Below the pieces are notes generated by a model, which was not told where the DNA came from, searched no databases, and saw only the letters and a list, made by a program, of their open reading frames with translations. A stretch of DNA of 52,294 nt from Candidatus Poseidoniaceae archaeon (GTDB lineage Archaea; Thermoplasmatota; Poseidoniia; Poseidoniales; Poseidoniaceae), in assembly GCA_949372645.1 (NCBI GenBank), contig CASIAP010000003.1:1-52294 (forward strand), given 5' to 3'. Shown one piece after another: positions 1 to 8,925 of this stretch; position 1 is the stretch's first letter; every line of letters begins with the position of its first letter. Position numbers and translations under genes: made by a program.

Positions 1-101
1 TCGAAACCATCACCATCAGAATCAGCAGCAGATGCAAGCGGTGCTAAGACCATAATGAACATCAGGATTGCCATAAATAAGCCTCTTCGCGCAGAATCCA
101 T
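1..101 (-). CDS. Secreted protein, N-terminal fragment (3' end outside window)
   Basis: Only the first ~33 codons are in the window. The translation has a short basic n-region (DSARRG), a hydrophobic stretch of about 17 residues and an A-x-A site (ASA), then DSDGDG. This is a classic Sec signal peptide followed by the start of a calcium-binding, thrombospondin type 3-like Asp-rich repeat. The protein is therefore probably exported or surface-bound, like the repeat protein at 11.0-12.8 kb. An in-frame ATG at 119 would add six residues; a TATA-like element at 138-142 places the transcript start near 113 and favours the start at 101. No function can be assigned beyond export. Confidence 0.6.
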   Translation of the reverse strand, partial: MDSARRGLFMAILMFIMVLAPLASAADSDGDGF

Positions 102-135
102 GAATACGGGACTGTTCATACCTAAAAGGGGTTAT

Positions 136-144
136 GGTATATCT
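136..144 (-). promoter_or_regulatory. Candidate TATA box for the truncated secreted protein
   Basis: On the minus strand the sequence reads AGATATACC. It lies about 38 nt upstream of the ATG at 101, suitable for a short-leader archaeal transcript. Judged by eye only. Confidence 0.3.
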
Positions 145-275
145 GTGTAAATGCAGTTTTTACGATTTGATATGAAAGAGAGGTATTCTCCCGATATATT
201 TGATTCGAATTCTAAAAGAAGAAGCTTCGTACAGAAGGCCAAAGGATTGAGAAGCAGAAACATGCAGCAGAGGAT

Positions 276-1826
276 ATGAGCGAAGGATTGCCAAAGGTCA
301 GTGTCGCGGTTCAAGACCGTGTATTACTGCATTTGGCAGAACACATCGTTCAAAACGATAGATATGTGGTTGGGCCCGAACTTACCCGGCCGGGAATCGC
401 CGAAGCATGCGCCCAACATCCACCGAACGTAAGTCGGACAATGCGAACACTTCTTCGGGACGAATTTGTATCTGAACATACCCGTACAATTCGAGGGGAA
501 GATCGCCGTCAAAAAACATGGCAGCTTACAGGACGAGGGAAAGAATTGGCTGAACAATTGACCAAATCATTGGGCGCAACCAAAATATTGCTTCGGAATG
601 CTGAAGGCGAATTATTAGAAGTTGAAGCGACAGAAGCCCCTGAACGGCTTGCTGCCGATATTACCTTGTTGCAGGTACTGATGCATGCCCAACATGAAGG
701 AGTACTCACTTTTGGAGACATCCGATTCGGAGCAATTAGCAAGATAAACGATTCGAGTATTCCGGAGCCTGGCCGATTAACGCCGATGACTGGCGCACAT
801 GCTACCTATCACAACAAACCCCCAATTACCCGTCCAGTTCATGGCCGAACCGATGAATTACAAGCGCTTCATGATTGGTTTGATGAACGGAAACCATGCG
901 CAGTCGTTCATGGGATCGCTGGCATTGGGAAATCAACCTTAGTTGCTCATTGGCTCAAACAAAGAATCGAAGAAGATCCCTACTTGTCGATTTGTTGGTA
1001 TCCTTGTCAACCATGGGACCGGTCTCTTGGCCTTGCAACAAGCTTACTCCACAGGTTTGGAATCGATGAATCTCACGACCCTTACAATCTTATCGAAACC
1101 CTACCACTCACACCAGGAGGGAGTGTCGACGTCGATTCATGGCGGCGTAGATTACTGTCTTACCTTACAGATGCACGAACGATTCGGGAGCGTTACAAAA
1201 ATGAAGTTGGGGGGCCTCCACCGTATTGGCTGATTGTTTTAGACGATGTCCATCATATGGAAGAAAACGCAAAGGATTTACTCGGTGCATTGATGCAAAT
1301 TTCACTTAAAGCACCGCTGCGGTTGCTGTTTATCTCGCGCACTACACTCCGAATCTATGACCGGAGAGACGTTCATACTCGGGGTATTGTTCGTGAAATG
1401 CCATTAAGTGGCTTGAGTCTTGAAGATACCAAGAATTGGCTCAACCAACTCGAACATACACCTTCTGTAGGTGTTGATGAGGTTCACGCCGCAACTGGTG
1501 GACACCCGTTAGCGCTTGAATTACTCGAGTTGTATGGTCAGGCAACTCACGAAGATTGGTTGCGGTTCTTGGATGAAGAAATTTTGACGGGTTTACCCCA
1601 ACATGAATATGAATTACTCTCAACACTTGCAGTTTCGGACAAACCCGTACAATGGGAGAAACTTGCAACCGCAGTGAAATGGGAAGGAACCCCTCCAGAG
1701 AACCTGATTAAACACGGTTTGTTACTTGAATTGGATGAGGGTATGTGGTTACATGAAGCACTTCGTGAACGTTTACTGCGTGATGTTGGTCTCCAAAAAG
1801 AAACACGGAAGAAACGTTTGAAGTGA
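276..1826 (+). CDS. Winged-helix STAND-type P-loop ATPase
   Basis: A 516-residue protein. Residues ~12-95 look like a MarR/wHTH DNA-binding domain (predicted helices, then a basic wing with RTIRGEDRRQKTW). A conserved linker ending in GRTDEL precedes a STAND/NB-ARC-like NTPase: Walker A GIAGIGKST at 213-221 and Walker B WLIVLDDVHH around 318-327, followed by an SRTT sensor-like segment near 355 and a helical C-terminal region. STAND proteins are usually ligand-gated switches; with an N-terminal HTH this one is probably a transcription regulator. The start follows an AGAGG-like ribosome site. It converges on the thioredoxin gene with one base between the stops. The inducer and targets are unknown. 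Confidence 0.8.
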   Translation: MSEGLPKVSVAVQDRVLLHLAEHIVQNDRYVVGPELTRPGIAEACAQHPPNVSRTMRTLLRDEFVSEHTRTIRGEDRRQKTWQLTGRGKELAEQLTKSLGATKILLRNAEGELLEVEATEAPERLAADITLLQVLMHAQHEGVLTFGDIRFGAISKINDSSIPEPGRLTPMTGAHATYHNKPPITRPVHGRTDELQALHDWFDERKPCAVVHGIAGIGKSTLVAHWLKQRIEEDPYLSICWYPCQPWDRSLGLATSLLHRFGIDESHDPYNLIETLPLTPGGSVDVDSWRRRLLSYLTDARTIRERYKNEVGGPPPYWLIVLDDVHHMEENAKDLLGALMQISLKAPLRLLFISRTTLRIYDRRDVHTRGIVREMPLSGLSLEDTKNWLNQLEHTPSVGVDEVHAATGGHPLALELLELYGQATHEDWLRFLDEEILTGLPQHEYELLSTLAVSDKPVQWEKLATAVKWEGTPPENLIKHGLLLELDEGMWLHEALRERLLRDVGLQKETRKKRLK

Positions 1827-1827
1827 T

Positions 1828-2157
1828 TCAAAAGTCATCTGCAGTCATGTGTTCATCAATCCATTGTAGCAATTTTGGCTTAGGCATGGCACCACTTTTT
1901 TGACTGATGAGTTTACCTTTATTGAAGAGGAAAAGGGCGGGAATGCCACGGACTCCAAGTCGGCCTGCATTCATTGGATTTGAATCAGTATCAACTTTGG
2001 CGACAAGTAATTCTCGCTCGCCAGCAACTTGTTCGAGGACCGGTCCGATTGCTTTGCATGGGCCGCACCAAGGTGCCCAGAAATCGACCAAGACCCAGCC
2101 GTTTCCGTTTACTGTTGTTTCAAAGTCTCCATCTGTAACTGCTCGTACTTCACCCAT
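1828..2157 (-). CDS. trxA: Thioredoxin
   Basis: The 109 residues are the usual length for thioredoxin. The active site WCGPCK is at 30-35, preceded by the VDFWAPW strand. The cis-proline segment GIPALFLFNKGK and the C-terminal helix are in place. It is a cytosolic disulfide reductase that supplies electrons to reductases. It is transcribed divergently from the ribulose-phosphate epimerase gene across 116 bp that hold no other gene. The assignment is secure at family level; its physiological partner cannot be told from the sequence. Confidence 0.95.
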   Translation of the reverse strand: MGEVRAVTDGDFETTVNGNGWVLVDFWAPWCGPCKAIGPVLEQVAGERELLVAKVDTDSNPMNAGRLGVRGIPALFLFNKGKLISQKSGAMPKPKLLQWIDEHMTADDF

Positions 2158-2273
2158 AGGCGCACCAACATTGCCTCAAGAGTGAACATTATGAGGCTTT
2201 GTACCGAATTGACTGACTATCGAATACGAAATGCTCATGGCGATGCTGTGCGTGGGTTCAACTGGGGAGAGCC

Positions 2274-2948
2274 ATGATTATCGCACCAAGCGTCCTAACC
2301 GCAGACCTCGCAGACCTTGCTCGCTCTTGTCAAAAAGCAGTAGATAGCGGACTTGATTGGCTTCACCTTGATGTCATGGATGGGAACTTTGTCCCGAACC
2401 TTACTTTTGGCCCCCCTGTGATAAAGTCGCTTCGCAAAGCACTTGGCGAAGGACCGGTTTTTGATGCGCATCTCATGATCTCAAATGCTGAAAGTTGCTT
2501 TCAAGATTATATTGAGGCAGGATGTAACCATCTTTCTGTCCATGTTGAGGCTGCAACCCACTTGCACCGGTTAGTCACTGCTATTCGAGCTGCAGGAGCG
2601 GGCGTAGGGGTTGTTCTCAATCCCGGAACACCTGTTGACGCTGCTTTGGAAGTGCTTTCTGAACTCGACTTGGTTCTTGTCATGAGTGTTAATCCTGGCT
2701 TTGGTGGTCAATCATTCATACCTGCAGTAGAACAAAAAATTCGCCGCCTTAAACAAGCAATTGATAACCAAGTGGCCAATGGAGGTCGACCGGTTCAAAT
2801 TCAAATCGATGGTGGAGTAAAAGCTCACAACATCGCTATGCTTCGTGATTGGGGCGTAACGAATTGCGTCGTTGGCTCAGGATTATTCAATGACAAAGCA
2901 AGTGTTCAAGAAAATCTTGAAATTATTCAAGCGGCACTTCAAGAATAA
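2274..2948 (+). CDS. rpe: Ribulose-phosphate 3-epimerase
   Basis: A 224-residue TIM-barrel enzyme interconverting D-ribulose 5-phosphate and D-xylulose 5-phosphate. Family signatures are all present: IAPSVLTAD at the N-terminus, HLDVMDGNFVPNLTFGP (metal-binding His and Asp), the catalytic MSVNPGFGGQ segment, and QIDGGVK near the C-terminus with the second catalytic Asp. The ATG at 2274 follows a GGGGAGA ribosome site and gives the normal N-terminus. The next gene starts within 20 nt, so the two are probably cotranscribed. Rpe normally serves pentose supply. Confidence 0.95.
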   Translation: MIIAPSVLTADLADLARSCQKAVDSGLDWLHLDVMDGNFVPNLTFGPPVIKSLRKALGEGPVFDAHLMISNAESCFQDYIEAGCNHLSVHVEAATHLHRLVTAIRAAGAGVGVVLNPGTPVDAALEVLSELDLVLVMSVNPGFGGQSFIPAVEQKIRRLKQAIDNQVANGGRPVQIQIDGGVKAHNIAMLRDWGVTNCVVGSGLFNDKASVQENLEIIQAALQE

Positions 2949-2962
2949 AGCGAGTGAATAAA

Positions 2963-4048
2963 ATGAGAATCCTCGTGGTTTCTTTGCTCTACCCGTTACC
3001 CGGTAATATGGCACGTGGTACTTTTGTTGCTGACCATGTTCAAGCACTGCTGAGTGACGGTCATGAAGTTCGTGTGGTGAATCCACTTCCTCGAATGATG
3101 CGCTATCAAGAAGCACGCCGTTCGACACTCACTGGAGCTGCACGTGCGCCTCGTGAATTTGAACATGGCGGAGTCGAGGTGTTCACCCCTCGTTACATGG
3201 CACTACCAGAGCATCCTTGGCCGAACTTTACTGCCCATAGTGTTCGAAAACAGGTCAAAAAAGTCGAGCGATGGCTTGGTGAATGGAAACCAGAAGTCAT
3301 TGTCTGCCACACTCTTTGGCCTGTTGCGGTATTAGCAGATGCTTTGGCTGAGCGAATGAAAGTCCCTTGGGCTGGCGTTGTCCATGGGTATGATTTTGAT
3401 GTTGGTTTGAATCATTCAACACTTTCCAAAGTTACCAAACGATTAGCTAGCCTACCTCAGCGGTTAGTGGTTGTATCCCAGCGCTTGTTCGAAATGGCGA
3501 AAATAGCCGATGTCCCCGAGGGAAATATTCGAATGATCCCCTGCCATTGTGCTGTTGAAGACGAATGGCTCAGGCCTCTCAAACCTTGGAAGGGTCGGTG
3601 GAGAAAGGACCGAATTGATGTTTTGTTTCCTTCTGACCCGCGTCGTCCGGAAAAGAATCACTTGCTAGCACTCCAAACTGGTGAGATTCTTGAAAACCGC
3701 GGTTGGGTTGTCGGTATGACGACGCTCAAGCTCCAGCCTCGTTCGATTGTGTGGGATCGAATGTTAGTCGCCGACCTAACCCTCATCACCTCAAAACGTG
3801 AGTCGGGTCCATTGGTCGCTCGAGAATCAATCGCATGCGGAACACCTGTTGTTTCGGTCAATGTTGGCGATGTTGCCACCTATCTACCTGAATCATGTAT
3901 TGCCGATTATGATGCGACTGAACTCGCAGATGCGTGCGAAAACGCATTACAGAATCGCTGGAATGAAGGTTTCACTCTTCCTGAGAACTTTTCACAAGAG
4001 TCTTTTCTGCGACAGTGGAACCAATTGCTTGAAGAGCTTGTGGAATAA
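2963..4048 (+). CDS. Glycosyltransferase family 4-like protein
   Basis: About 361 residues starting MRILVVSLLYP; a GTG nine bases earlier is an alternative start. The N-terminal Rossmann half has the GT4 donor-loop pattern (PLPGNMARGTFVADHV) and WAGVVHGYDF. The C-terminal half has the nucleotide-sugar-binding region with LFPSDPRRPEKNH and, near the end, the E-x7-E motif ESGPLVARESIACGTPVV. It probably transfers a sugar from an NDP-sugar to a lipid-linked or surface glycan at the inner face of the membrane. Its 3' end overlaps the convergent flippase gene by 77 nt. The donor and acceptor are unknown. Confidence 0.85.
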   Translation: MRILVVSLLYPLPGNMARGTFVADHVQALLSDGHEVRVVNPLPRMMRYQEARRSTLTGAARAPREFEHGGVEVFTPRYMALPEHPWPNFTAHSVRKQVKKVERWLGEWKPEVIVCHTLWPVAVLADALAERMKVPWAGVVHGYDFDVGLNHSTLSKVTKRLASLPQRLVVVSQRLFEMAKIADVPEGNIRMIPCHCAVEDEWLRPLKPWKGRWRKDRIDVLFPSDPRRPEKNHLLALQTGEILENRGWVVGMTTLKLQPRSIVWDRMLVADLTLITSKRESGPLVARESIACGTPVVSVNVGDVATYLPESCIADYDATELADACENALQNRWNEGFTLPENFSQESFLRQWNQLLEELVE

Positions 4049-5474
4049 ACAAAAACAACAGAACGCCCGCCCCTGCTAACCAGGTGTTTGAGTAAAGGCC
4101 AATACAAGCGAGTGACATGAAAACGATGGCAAAAAACCATTCTTTTGAACGGTTGAAAAAGAAATTCCAAGAATTTGCAAGATGGATTGAAAGAAATAAC
4201 GCGAAGGCAGCAGATAAGGTTGAGGCGAGGGCAGCCGCATACAAGCCTTGACGATCGCCCAAAGGCGCTTGCCAGCTAATCAGCAGGTAGCCAAACAGTG
4301 CGGCAAATGCAACGACAAGGCCTATGAAAAACGTGAATTTCCAAGGCCTATGTCCTGCTTGTAATGCAGTATAGGTCGGCGTAGCAAGTAAGGTAAAACA
4401 CCACCCTAGAAGCAAAACCATGAATAAATCAACAGCAGATGCACCCAGTGAGCCATCGGTATATTGAGAAGGAAAGGCAAACGGAAGAAATCCCTTCGCA
4501 ATGAAAGCACCAGCAAAAATACCGATTGGTAGAAGACCAAGACAGATATCCAATGATGCATTCATTTCTCGTCCAAAGTCAGAAGGTGAAAAGCGTGCTT
4601 TCCCAAGAACGGGGAGGAGAGCTGCTCGCAAGGCTTGTGGTACAACCAAACCCGCTAACCATGCCAACTGTGCGACATGAAACAAAGCTGCTGAATCAAC
4701 GCCCATTTCGACCCCAATAATGAATTTCTCAATACGAACGACATAGGGGAGAACGCCAAGTGTAATGGCAAAAGGTAGAGCTTGCATCATCAATGTACGG
4801 TTATCTAGCCAAGCCTCTCCTAAATCACCTTGAGTCCCATTTTCTCCCTCGTAAACCTGAACGGTACGCTTCACCCACCACAGAGCGAGGAGGAAACCGG
4901 ATAATGCTCCAAATAAAAAGGCCGAGGCATAACCGACAACACTGGTAATCCCAAGAGCATACAGCGACAAATATGCGGCGGTGGTAATCGCTCGTTCCAA
5001 CACTTTCGTCCATGCTTCCAGGCGTGCCTCACCAGCTGCTCGGAGTCCTGAACGTGGTGCATAAGAGGCAATATGTGTGAACGCAATCAAAGCACAAATC
5101 GACATCACGGGTAAATGCGAAGTCCAATTTGAATCAATCAAAGGTGAAGCGATGATGGCAAGGAGCAAAAACGGAATTGCGGCTTTGAGTTGTAATCTGT
5201 AAATTCTCACAATCGCAGGCCAAATCCGGTGCGGTGCATTGGGCCCATCACGGGCAAGAAGGGTTGGCAAACCTAAGTCAATAACCAAAAATAATGTTGC
5301 AAATACATCCAAAGCGATAATGTAAATCCCATAGGACTCTGTCCACAAGGCGCGAGTAAGAACAACTTGTCCAAACAAGGCAAGGAAAACTGCGACTAAA
5401 TCTGCCCCAGCAAGCCAAGCAGAATCACGCCCCATCTGTGGGAGACGATTCGCTTTGATGGTCGCCTCCTCCAT
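3972..5474 (-). CDS. Wzx/MATE-like oligosaccharide flippase
   Basis: Roughly 500 residues, almost wholly hydrophobic, with 12-14 predicted membrane helices. It begins with the typical polysaccharide-flippase N-terminus: a short cytosolic segment, then AGADLVAVFLALFGQVVLTRAL. Family knowledge (MVF superfamily): these proteins flip lipid-linked oligosaccharides across the cytoplasmic membrane. An open frame reaches upstream to 5546, but the extra residues (MGGGGFEPARS...) look non-coding, so I chose the ATG at 5474. The 3' 77 nt overlap the convergent glycosyltransferase. This locus also encodes an ABC exporter near 15 kb, so two export routes coexist. Confidence 0.8.
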   Translation of the reverse strand: MEEATIKANRLPQMGRDSAWLAGADLVAVFLALFGQVVLTRALWTESYGIYIIALDVFATLFLVIDLGLPTLLARDGPNAPHRIWPAIVRIYRLQLKAAIPFLLLAIIASPLIDSNWTSHLPVMSICALIAFTHIASYAPRSGLRAAGEARLEAWTKVLERAITTAAYLSLYALGITSVVGYASAFLFGALSGFLLALWWVKRTVQVYEGENGTQGDLGEAWLDNRTLMMQALPFAITLGVLPYVVRIEKFIIGVEMGVDSAALFHVAQLAWLAGLVVPQALRAALLPVLGKARFSPSDFGREMNASLDICLGLLPIGIFAGAFIAKGFLPFAFPSQYTDGSLGASAVDLFMVLLLGWCFTLLATPTYTALQAGHRPWKFTFFIGLVVAFAALFGYLLISWQAPLGDRQGLYAAALASTLSAAFALFLSIHLANSWNFFFNRSKEWFFAIVFMSLACIGLYSNTWLAGAGVLLFLFIPQALQAIGSTVAEKTLVKSSQEE

Positions 5475-5565
5475 GGTCATGGGTGTTGTTCTCGCTCTTT
5501 GAAGCATCGGATGAGAACGCGCAGGTTCAAAGCCACCTCCACCCACCGCAACATGAGGCGTGCGT

Positions 5566-5883
5566 ATGGTTGCGAGTGAGTGGGTTCAAACTGAAATTTT
5601 GAAAGCAGTTCCTGATGCAGACGTTGAAGTCATCGATCTTCACCGTTCAGGCGACCATTTTCACGTCAGAATTATTTCTGAATCTTTTGATGGAATGCGC
5701 CCTTTGCAACGACAAAAACTCGTGCTTGCGGTTATGAAACAACACATTCCTCACCCCGTTCACGCTCTCGACCTCAAATGCATGACACCTGCACAGGCTG
5801 AAACCTCAGGCGACACTGCTTTTGACCCGCATGGAGGTGGACAAGGCGTCCACATCCGGCGTATCGAGAAAAAGAAGGAATGA
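5566..5883 (+). CDS. BolA family protein
   Basis: About 105 residues with the BolA fold pattern: an N-terminal helix (ESWVQTEILK-like), the VEVIDLHRSGDHFHVRIIS strands with a conserved His, then the GMRPLQRQKLVLAVM helix that matches the family's F-x-G-x-x-x-x-x-R-H/Q region. BolA proteins bind monothiol glutaredoxins and help handle [2Fe-2S] clusters. The stop overlaps the ATG of a CGFS glutaredoxin, the known BolA partner, strongly supporting a joint role. A GTG at 5560 is an alternative start two codons earlier. Such a pair is common in bacteria and eukaryotes but unusual in archaea. Confidence 0.88.
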   Translation: MVASEWVQTEILKAVPDADVEVIDLHRSGDHFHVRIISESFDGMRPLQRQKLVLAVMKQHIPHPVHALDLKCMTPAQAETSGDTAFDPHGGGQGVHIRRIEKKKE

Positions 5884-6209
5884 TGACTATGAATTGGACA
5901 GATGAAGAATTGCAAGCTATTGTCGATGAACACGCTCTCGTGCTGTTCATGAAAGGAACACCGAACGAACCTCAATGCGGTTTCTCAAACCGTGCTGCTC
6001 AAGCAATGCAGCAATTTGGCGAACCTTTTGCCGCAGTCGACATCCTGAGTGACCGACGTGCCATTCCATCGGTTTGTGCTTGGTCTGATTTCCCAACCAT
6101 GCCTCAAGTTTTTGTTCAAGGAGAACTTATTGGCGGTTCAGATATTGTTCTGGAAATGCTTCAAGACGGTAGCCTGCAAGAGATGTTTGATGCAGGCCGC
6201 AGTGCTTGA
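5880..6209 (+). CDS. Monothiol (CGFS) glutaredoxin, Grx4/GrxD type
   Basis: 109 residues with LFMKGTP, the diagnostic CGFS site (QCGFSNRA), the FPTMPQVFVQGELIGGSDI region (TVP-like cis-Pro loop and glutathione-binding GG) and a C-terminal helix. CGFS glutaredoxins carry [2Fe-2S] clusters with glutathione or a similar thiol rather than acting as reductases. The start codon lies within the last bases of the BolA gene (ATGA overlap), so the two are translationally coupled. Family and partner are well supported; the thiol used in this archaeon is unknown. Confidence 0.93.
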   Translation: MMTMNWTDEELQAIVDEHALVLFMKGTPNEPQCGFSNRAAQAMQQFGEPFAAVDILSDRRAIPSVCAWSDFPTMPQVFVQGELIGGSDIVLEMLQDGSLQEMFDAGRSA

Positions 6210-6247
6210 ACAGGCGTTTTTTATAGATAAATCAAGTCGGTGGTTTG

Positions 6248-7477
6248 ATGGGAGACGATTCACGACCTCTAGTGATTGATGGCGGCAAGTCCATCGTTGA
6301 TTTTGACAACAAGGCCTTCAAGCCTATTCCTCAAGCCGGAATTGACCTTGCAGTCTCAGCAATGAGCTCAGGCGTGATGTACCGTTACCAACCAAAACAA
6401 AAAGAGCAATCCATTACTGCAAAACTCGAACGAAGTTTTTCTCAATATATGGGAGTAAAACACACTGTAGGGACGAATTCATGTGGATCTGCAATGTATA
6501 TTGCTCTCAATGTTGTTGGTGTTCAGCCAGGCGATAAAATCCTCACCAACGCCTTCACCTTTCATGCAGTTCCTTCAGTGATTCATCATGCCCGCGCAGT
6601 TCCTGTTCTTGTTGAAAGCAACCGGGAATGGGCAATGGATGCTGAAGACCTTGATAAGAAAGCAACTGAAACTGGAGCAAAAGTTCTGTTGATGTCTTAC
6701 ATGAGAGGCCACGTCCCTGATATGGATGCAGTCATGGCAGTGGTCAAAAAGCACAACCTGATTTTTATCGAGGATTGTGCACATGCCTACGCAACATTGT
6801 GGAACGGACAATTGCTCGGAACCTTTGGCGAAATAGGCTGTTTCTCGACCCAATCTTCGAAGGGATTGAGTGCTGGAGAAGGGGGACTTTACATCACCGA
6901 TAATGACGAACATGCTGCAAAAGCTGTTCTCTATGCGGGCTCATATGAGCGATTATGGGCCAAGCATTTTGACCTCGATGCTGAAATCATGGACCGCCTT
7001 CAAAATCAAATACCTGGATATTCAATGCGAATGCAAGAAGTGACTGCTGCAATGTTAACACCTCAAATCGAACGGTTGGAACACATCAAGAATACGCATG
7101 TCGAGAACTGGACTCTCCTTCACAGTCTGGTCAAAGGATATACCAACATCGAAGTCCCAATGCCACTGTCACAAGTCGACAGTTTCTGTGATACAATGCA
7201 GTTTCACTTGGTTGGACTTTCACGAGAGAAGGCTGACCAGTTCATCGATCTGATGAAGATGGAAGGCATCCCAATGCAAATATTTGGTGCCAAGCGAAAC
7301 GCTCGAGATTACCGACAATGGGAATACATCGAAGCGCACAAGCAAGAACTCGGTGAAACAATTGCTAACATCGAATTTGCTTGCGACTTATCGCTTCAAC
7401 CACATTTGACGCAAGAAAACATGCGAACTATTGCGCAAGTTATATCCGAAGTATTGGCCTATATTAACGCTCAGTGA
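6248..7477 (+). CDS. DegT/DnrJ/EryC1/StrS sugar aminotransferase
   Basis: About 409 residues of PLP-dependent fold type I. The pattern includes GTNSCGSAMYIAL near 75-88 (phosphate-binding), FIEDCAHAY with the pyridine-binding Asp around 177, and SSKGLSAGEGG with the PLP Schiff-base lysine near 205. The C-terminal domain is complete. Members make amino sugars from keto-NDP-sugars, such as 3- or 4-amino-deoxyhexoses. It lies head-to-head (3' to 3') with a nucleotide-sugar dehydrogenase with no gap between the stops, at the edge of the glycan locus. The start at 6248 follows an in-frame TTG at 6245. The sugar substrate is not deducible. Confidence 0.9.
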   Translation: MGDDSRPLVIDGGKSIVDFDNKAFKPIPQAGIDLAVSAMSSGVMYRYQPKQKEQSITAKLERSFSQYMGVKHTVGTNSCGSAMYIALNVVGVQPGDKILTNAFTFHAVPSVIHHARAVPVLVESNREWAMDAEDLDKKATETGAKVLLMSYMRGHVPDMDAVMAVVKKHNLIFIEDCAHAYATLWNGQLLGTFGEIGCFSTQSSKGLSAGEGGLYITDNDEHAAKAVLYAGSYERLWAKHFDLDAEIMDRLQNQIPGYSMRMQEVTAAMLTPQIERLEHIKNTHVENWTLLHSLVKGYTNIEVPMPLSQVDSFCDTMQFHLVGLSREKADQFIDLMKMEGIPMQIFGAKRNARDYRQWEYIEAHKQELGETIANIEFACDLSLQPHLTQENMRTIAQVISEVLAYINAQ

Positions 7478-8878
7478 TTAGACTGGGCGGCCGACTGCAT
7501 ACGATTTCCAGCCTTTGGAATTCAAATCCTCCAAATTCAAAACTCGACGACCATCATAGATGAGAGGAGTTCGCATTTGCTTAGCCAGTGCAGACCAATC
7601 TAATTCAAGACAAGCTCTGTGAGCAGTTACAAGAACGGCCATGTCATACCCTTCTGCTTTCGAAATGTCTGAAATAACTTCAACGCCTTCAGGATAACTT
7701 CCATCATCCAAATGAGGGTCCCAAGCACCAACAGTGATGCCTTTCGACATCAAGGTCTCGGCCAATGGTTCGGCAGGAGTTTCTCTTGGATCTCCCACTT
7801 CGGCTTTGTAGGACCATCCGAGTAAGAGGACTTTTGCTTCACTCGCTGGAACATTCGCATTCCACATCAAGTCACTTAAAACGCCAGCAACGTGGCTTGG
7901 CATCGAACGATTCACTGCCCGTGCTGCGGTGATGAGCCCTGCTGGTACGCCAACATCAGCGGCTCGCTGAATCATGTAATACGGGTCAACAGGAATACAG
8001 TGGCCGCCTACGCCAACTCCAGGAGTGTAGCGGTGGAAATTCCACTTAGTCGCTGCAGCATCAAGAACATCTTCGACATCGACATCTAACGCTGGGAAAA
8101 TACGAGCCAATTCGTTGACAAGGGCGATGTTAATGTCGCGCTGGACATTTTCGATGACTTTAGCAGCCTCAGCCACTTCGAGTTTACCGACATAGCGGAC
8201 ATCTTCTGAAGTCAGGCGCTGATACAAAGCGACCAGTGCGCCACCGACTTCGGGGTTTGTGCATCCAATAACACGAGCAACTTGGCGAACGCCGTGTGCG
8301 GGGTCTCCGGGATTGAAACGTTCTGGGCAGTATGCTATTTCCAAATCTTCACCGATGATCAGACCTAATTCTTCGATAATGGGCATCCATGTTTGAGCAG
8401 TAACACCCGGATAAACTGTTGATTCAAGAACAACAATTGTGCGAGAGCCTTTTGGAATCGCTTCGAAGACATCTCGACCAGCTCCAGCAACATAGGAAAG
8501 ATCTGGTTTGAGGTCGTGAGTAATTGGGGTTGGGACTGTTACTAAAATAACATCGCAATGGGGTACTGCTTCGGCGGATGAAGTGGTAATGTTCCAGCGT
8601 TCAGTGCCCGGTGCAGGGACAATATCGTCAACATCAGGGTCTCCAGTCGGATTCTTTCCAGCCTTGACCATATCGACGGTGCGTTGAGAAACATCGACAC
8701 CCCAGACGTTGAAGCCTGCATCATGGAAACCGATTGCGGTAGGCAATCCAACGTAGCCAAGACCTATGACTCCAATCGTCAAATGGTCGATTTTAGCTCG
8801 TTCTACAAAATCCGCAGGCTGGGCCATGAACTTACGTGCTAGGTAGAGTTCATCAACTCGTTGGTAGCATTCACACAT
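7478..8878 (-). CDS. Nucleotide-sugar dehydrogenase (UDP-Glc / UDP-ManNAc type)
   Basis: The N-terminal NAD domain has GVIGLGYVGLPTA. The middle dimerisation helix contains the EAAKVIENVQRDINIALVNE region, and the catalytic cysteine lies in GVGVGGHCIPVDPYY. A C-terminal UDP-binding domain includes WSYKAEVGDPRETPA. These enzymes oxidise C6 of UDP-glucose or UDP-N-acetyl(mannos)amine in two steps to the uronic acid. The VGD-RESP-like region is closer to the WecC/WbpA amino-sugar group, which is an inference. ATG 8878 sits 47 nt below a TATATA box; the ATG at 8827 is also possible. It is divergent from the membrane glycosyltransferase gene. Confidence 0.9.
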   Translation of the reverse strand: MCECYQRVDELYLARKFMAQPADFVERAKIDHLTIGVIGLGYVGLPTAIGFHDAGFNVWGVDVSQRTVDMVKAGKNPTGDPDVDDIVPAPGTERWNITTSSAEAVPHCDVILVTVPTPITHDLKPDLSYVAGAGRDVFEAIPKGSRTIVVLESTVYPGVTAQTWMPIIEELGLIIGEDLEIAYCPERFNPGDPAHGVRQVARVIGCTNPEVGGALVALYQRLTSEDVRYVGKLEVAEAAKVIENVQRDINIALVNELARIFPALDVDVEDVLDAAATKWNFHRYTPGVGVGGHCIPVDPYYMIQRAADVGVPAGLITAARAVNRSMPSHVAGVLSDLMWNANVPASEAKVLLLGWSYKAEVGDPRETPAEPLAETLMSKGITVGAWDPHLDDGSYPEGVEVISDISKAEGYDMAVLVTAHRACLELDWSALAKQMRTPLIYDGRRVLNLEDLNSKGWKSYAVGRPV

Positions 8879-8894
8879 CTTTACATATTGATGG

Positions 8895-8916
8895 CAATTA
8901 CAGAAAAATGTAATTG
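8895..8916. promoter_or_regulatory. Inverted repeat in a divergent promoter region (possible operator)
   Basis: Perfect 8-bp arms CAATTACA and TGTAATTG are separated by GAAAAA. The element sits between the dehydrogenase ATG and the TATATA box, where the minus-strand transcript should begin, so a bound repressor could block it. Seen in the sequence; the function is inferred. Confidence 0.4.
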
Positions 8917-8925
8917 GAGAAGGGA

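Noticed and set aside
5475-5546. Extended N-terminus of the flippase
   Set aside because: The added residues (MGGGGFEPARS) are unlike flippase N-termini and run into the promoter region of the divergent BolA gene.
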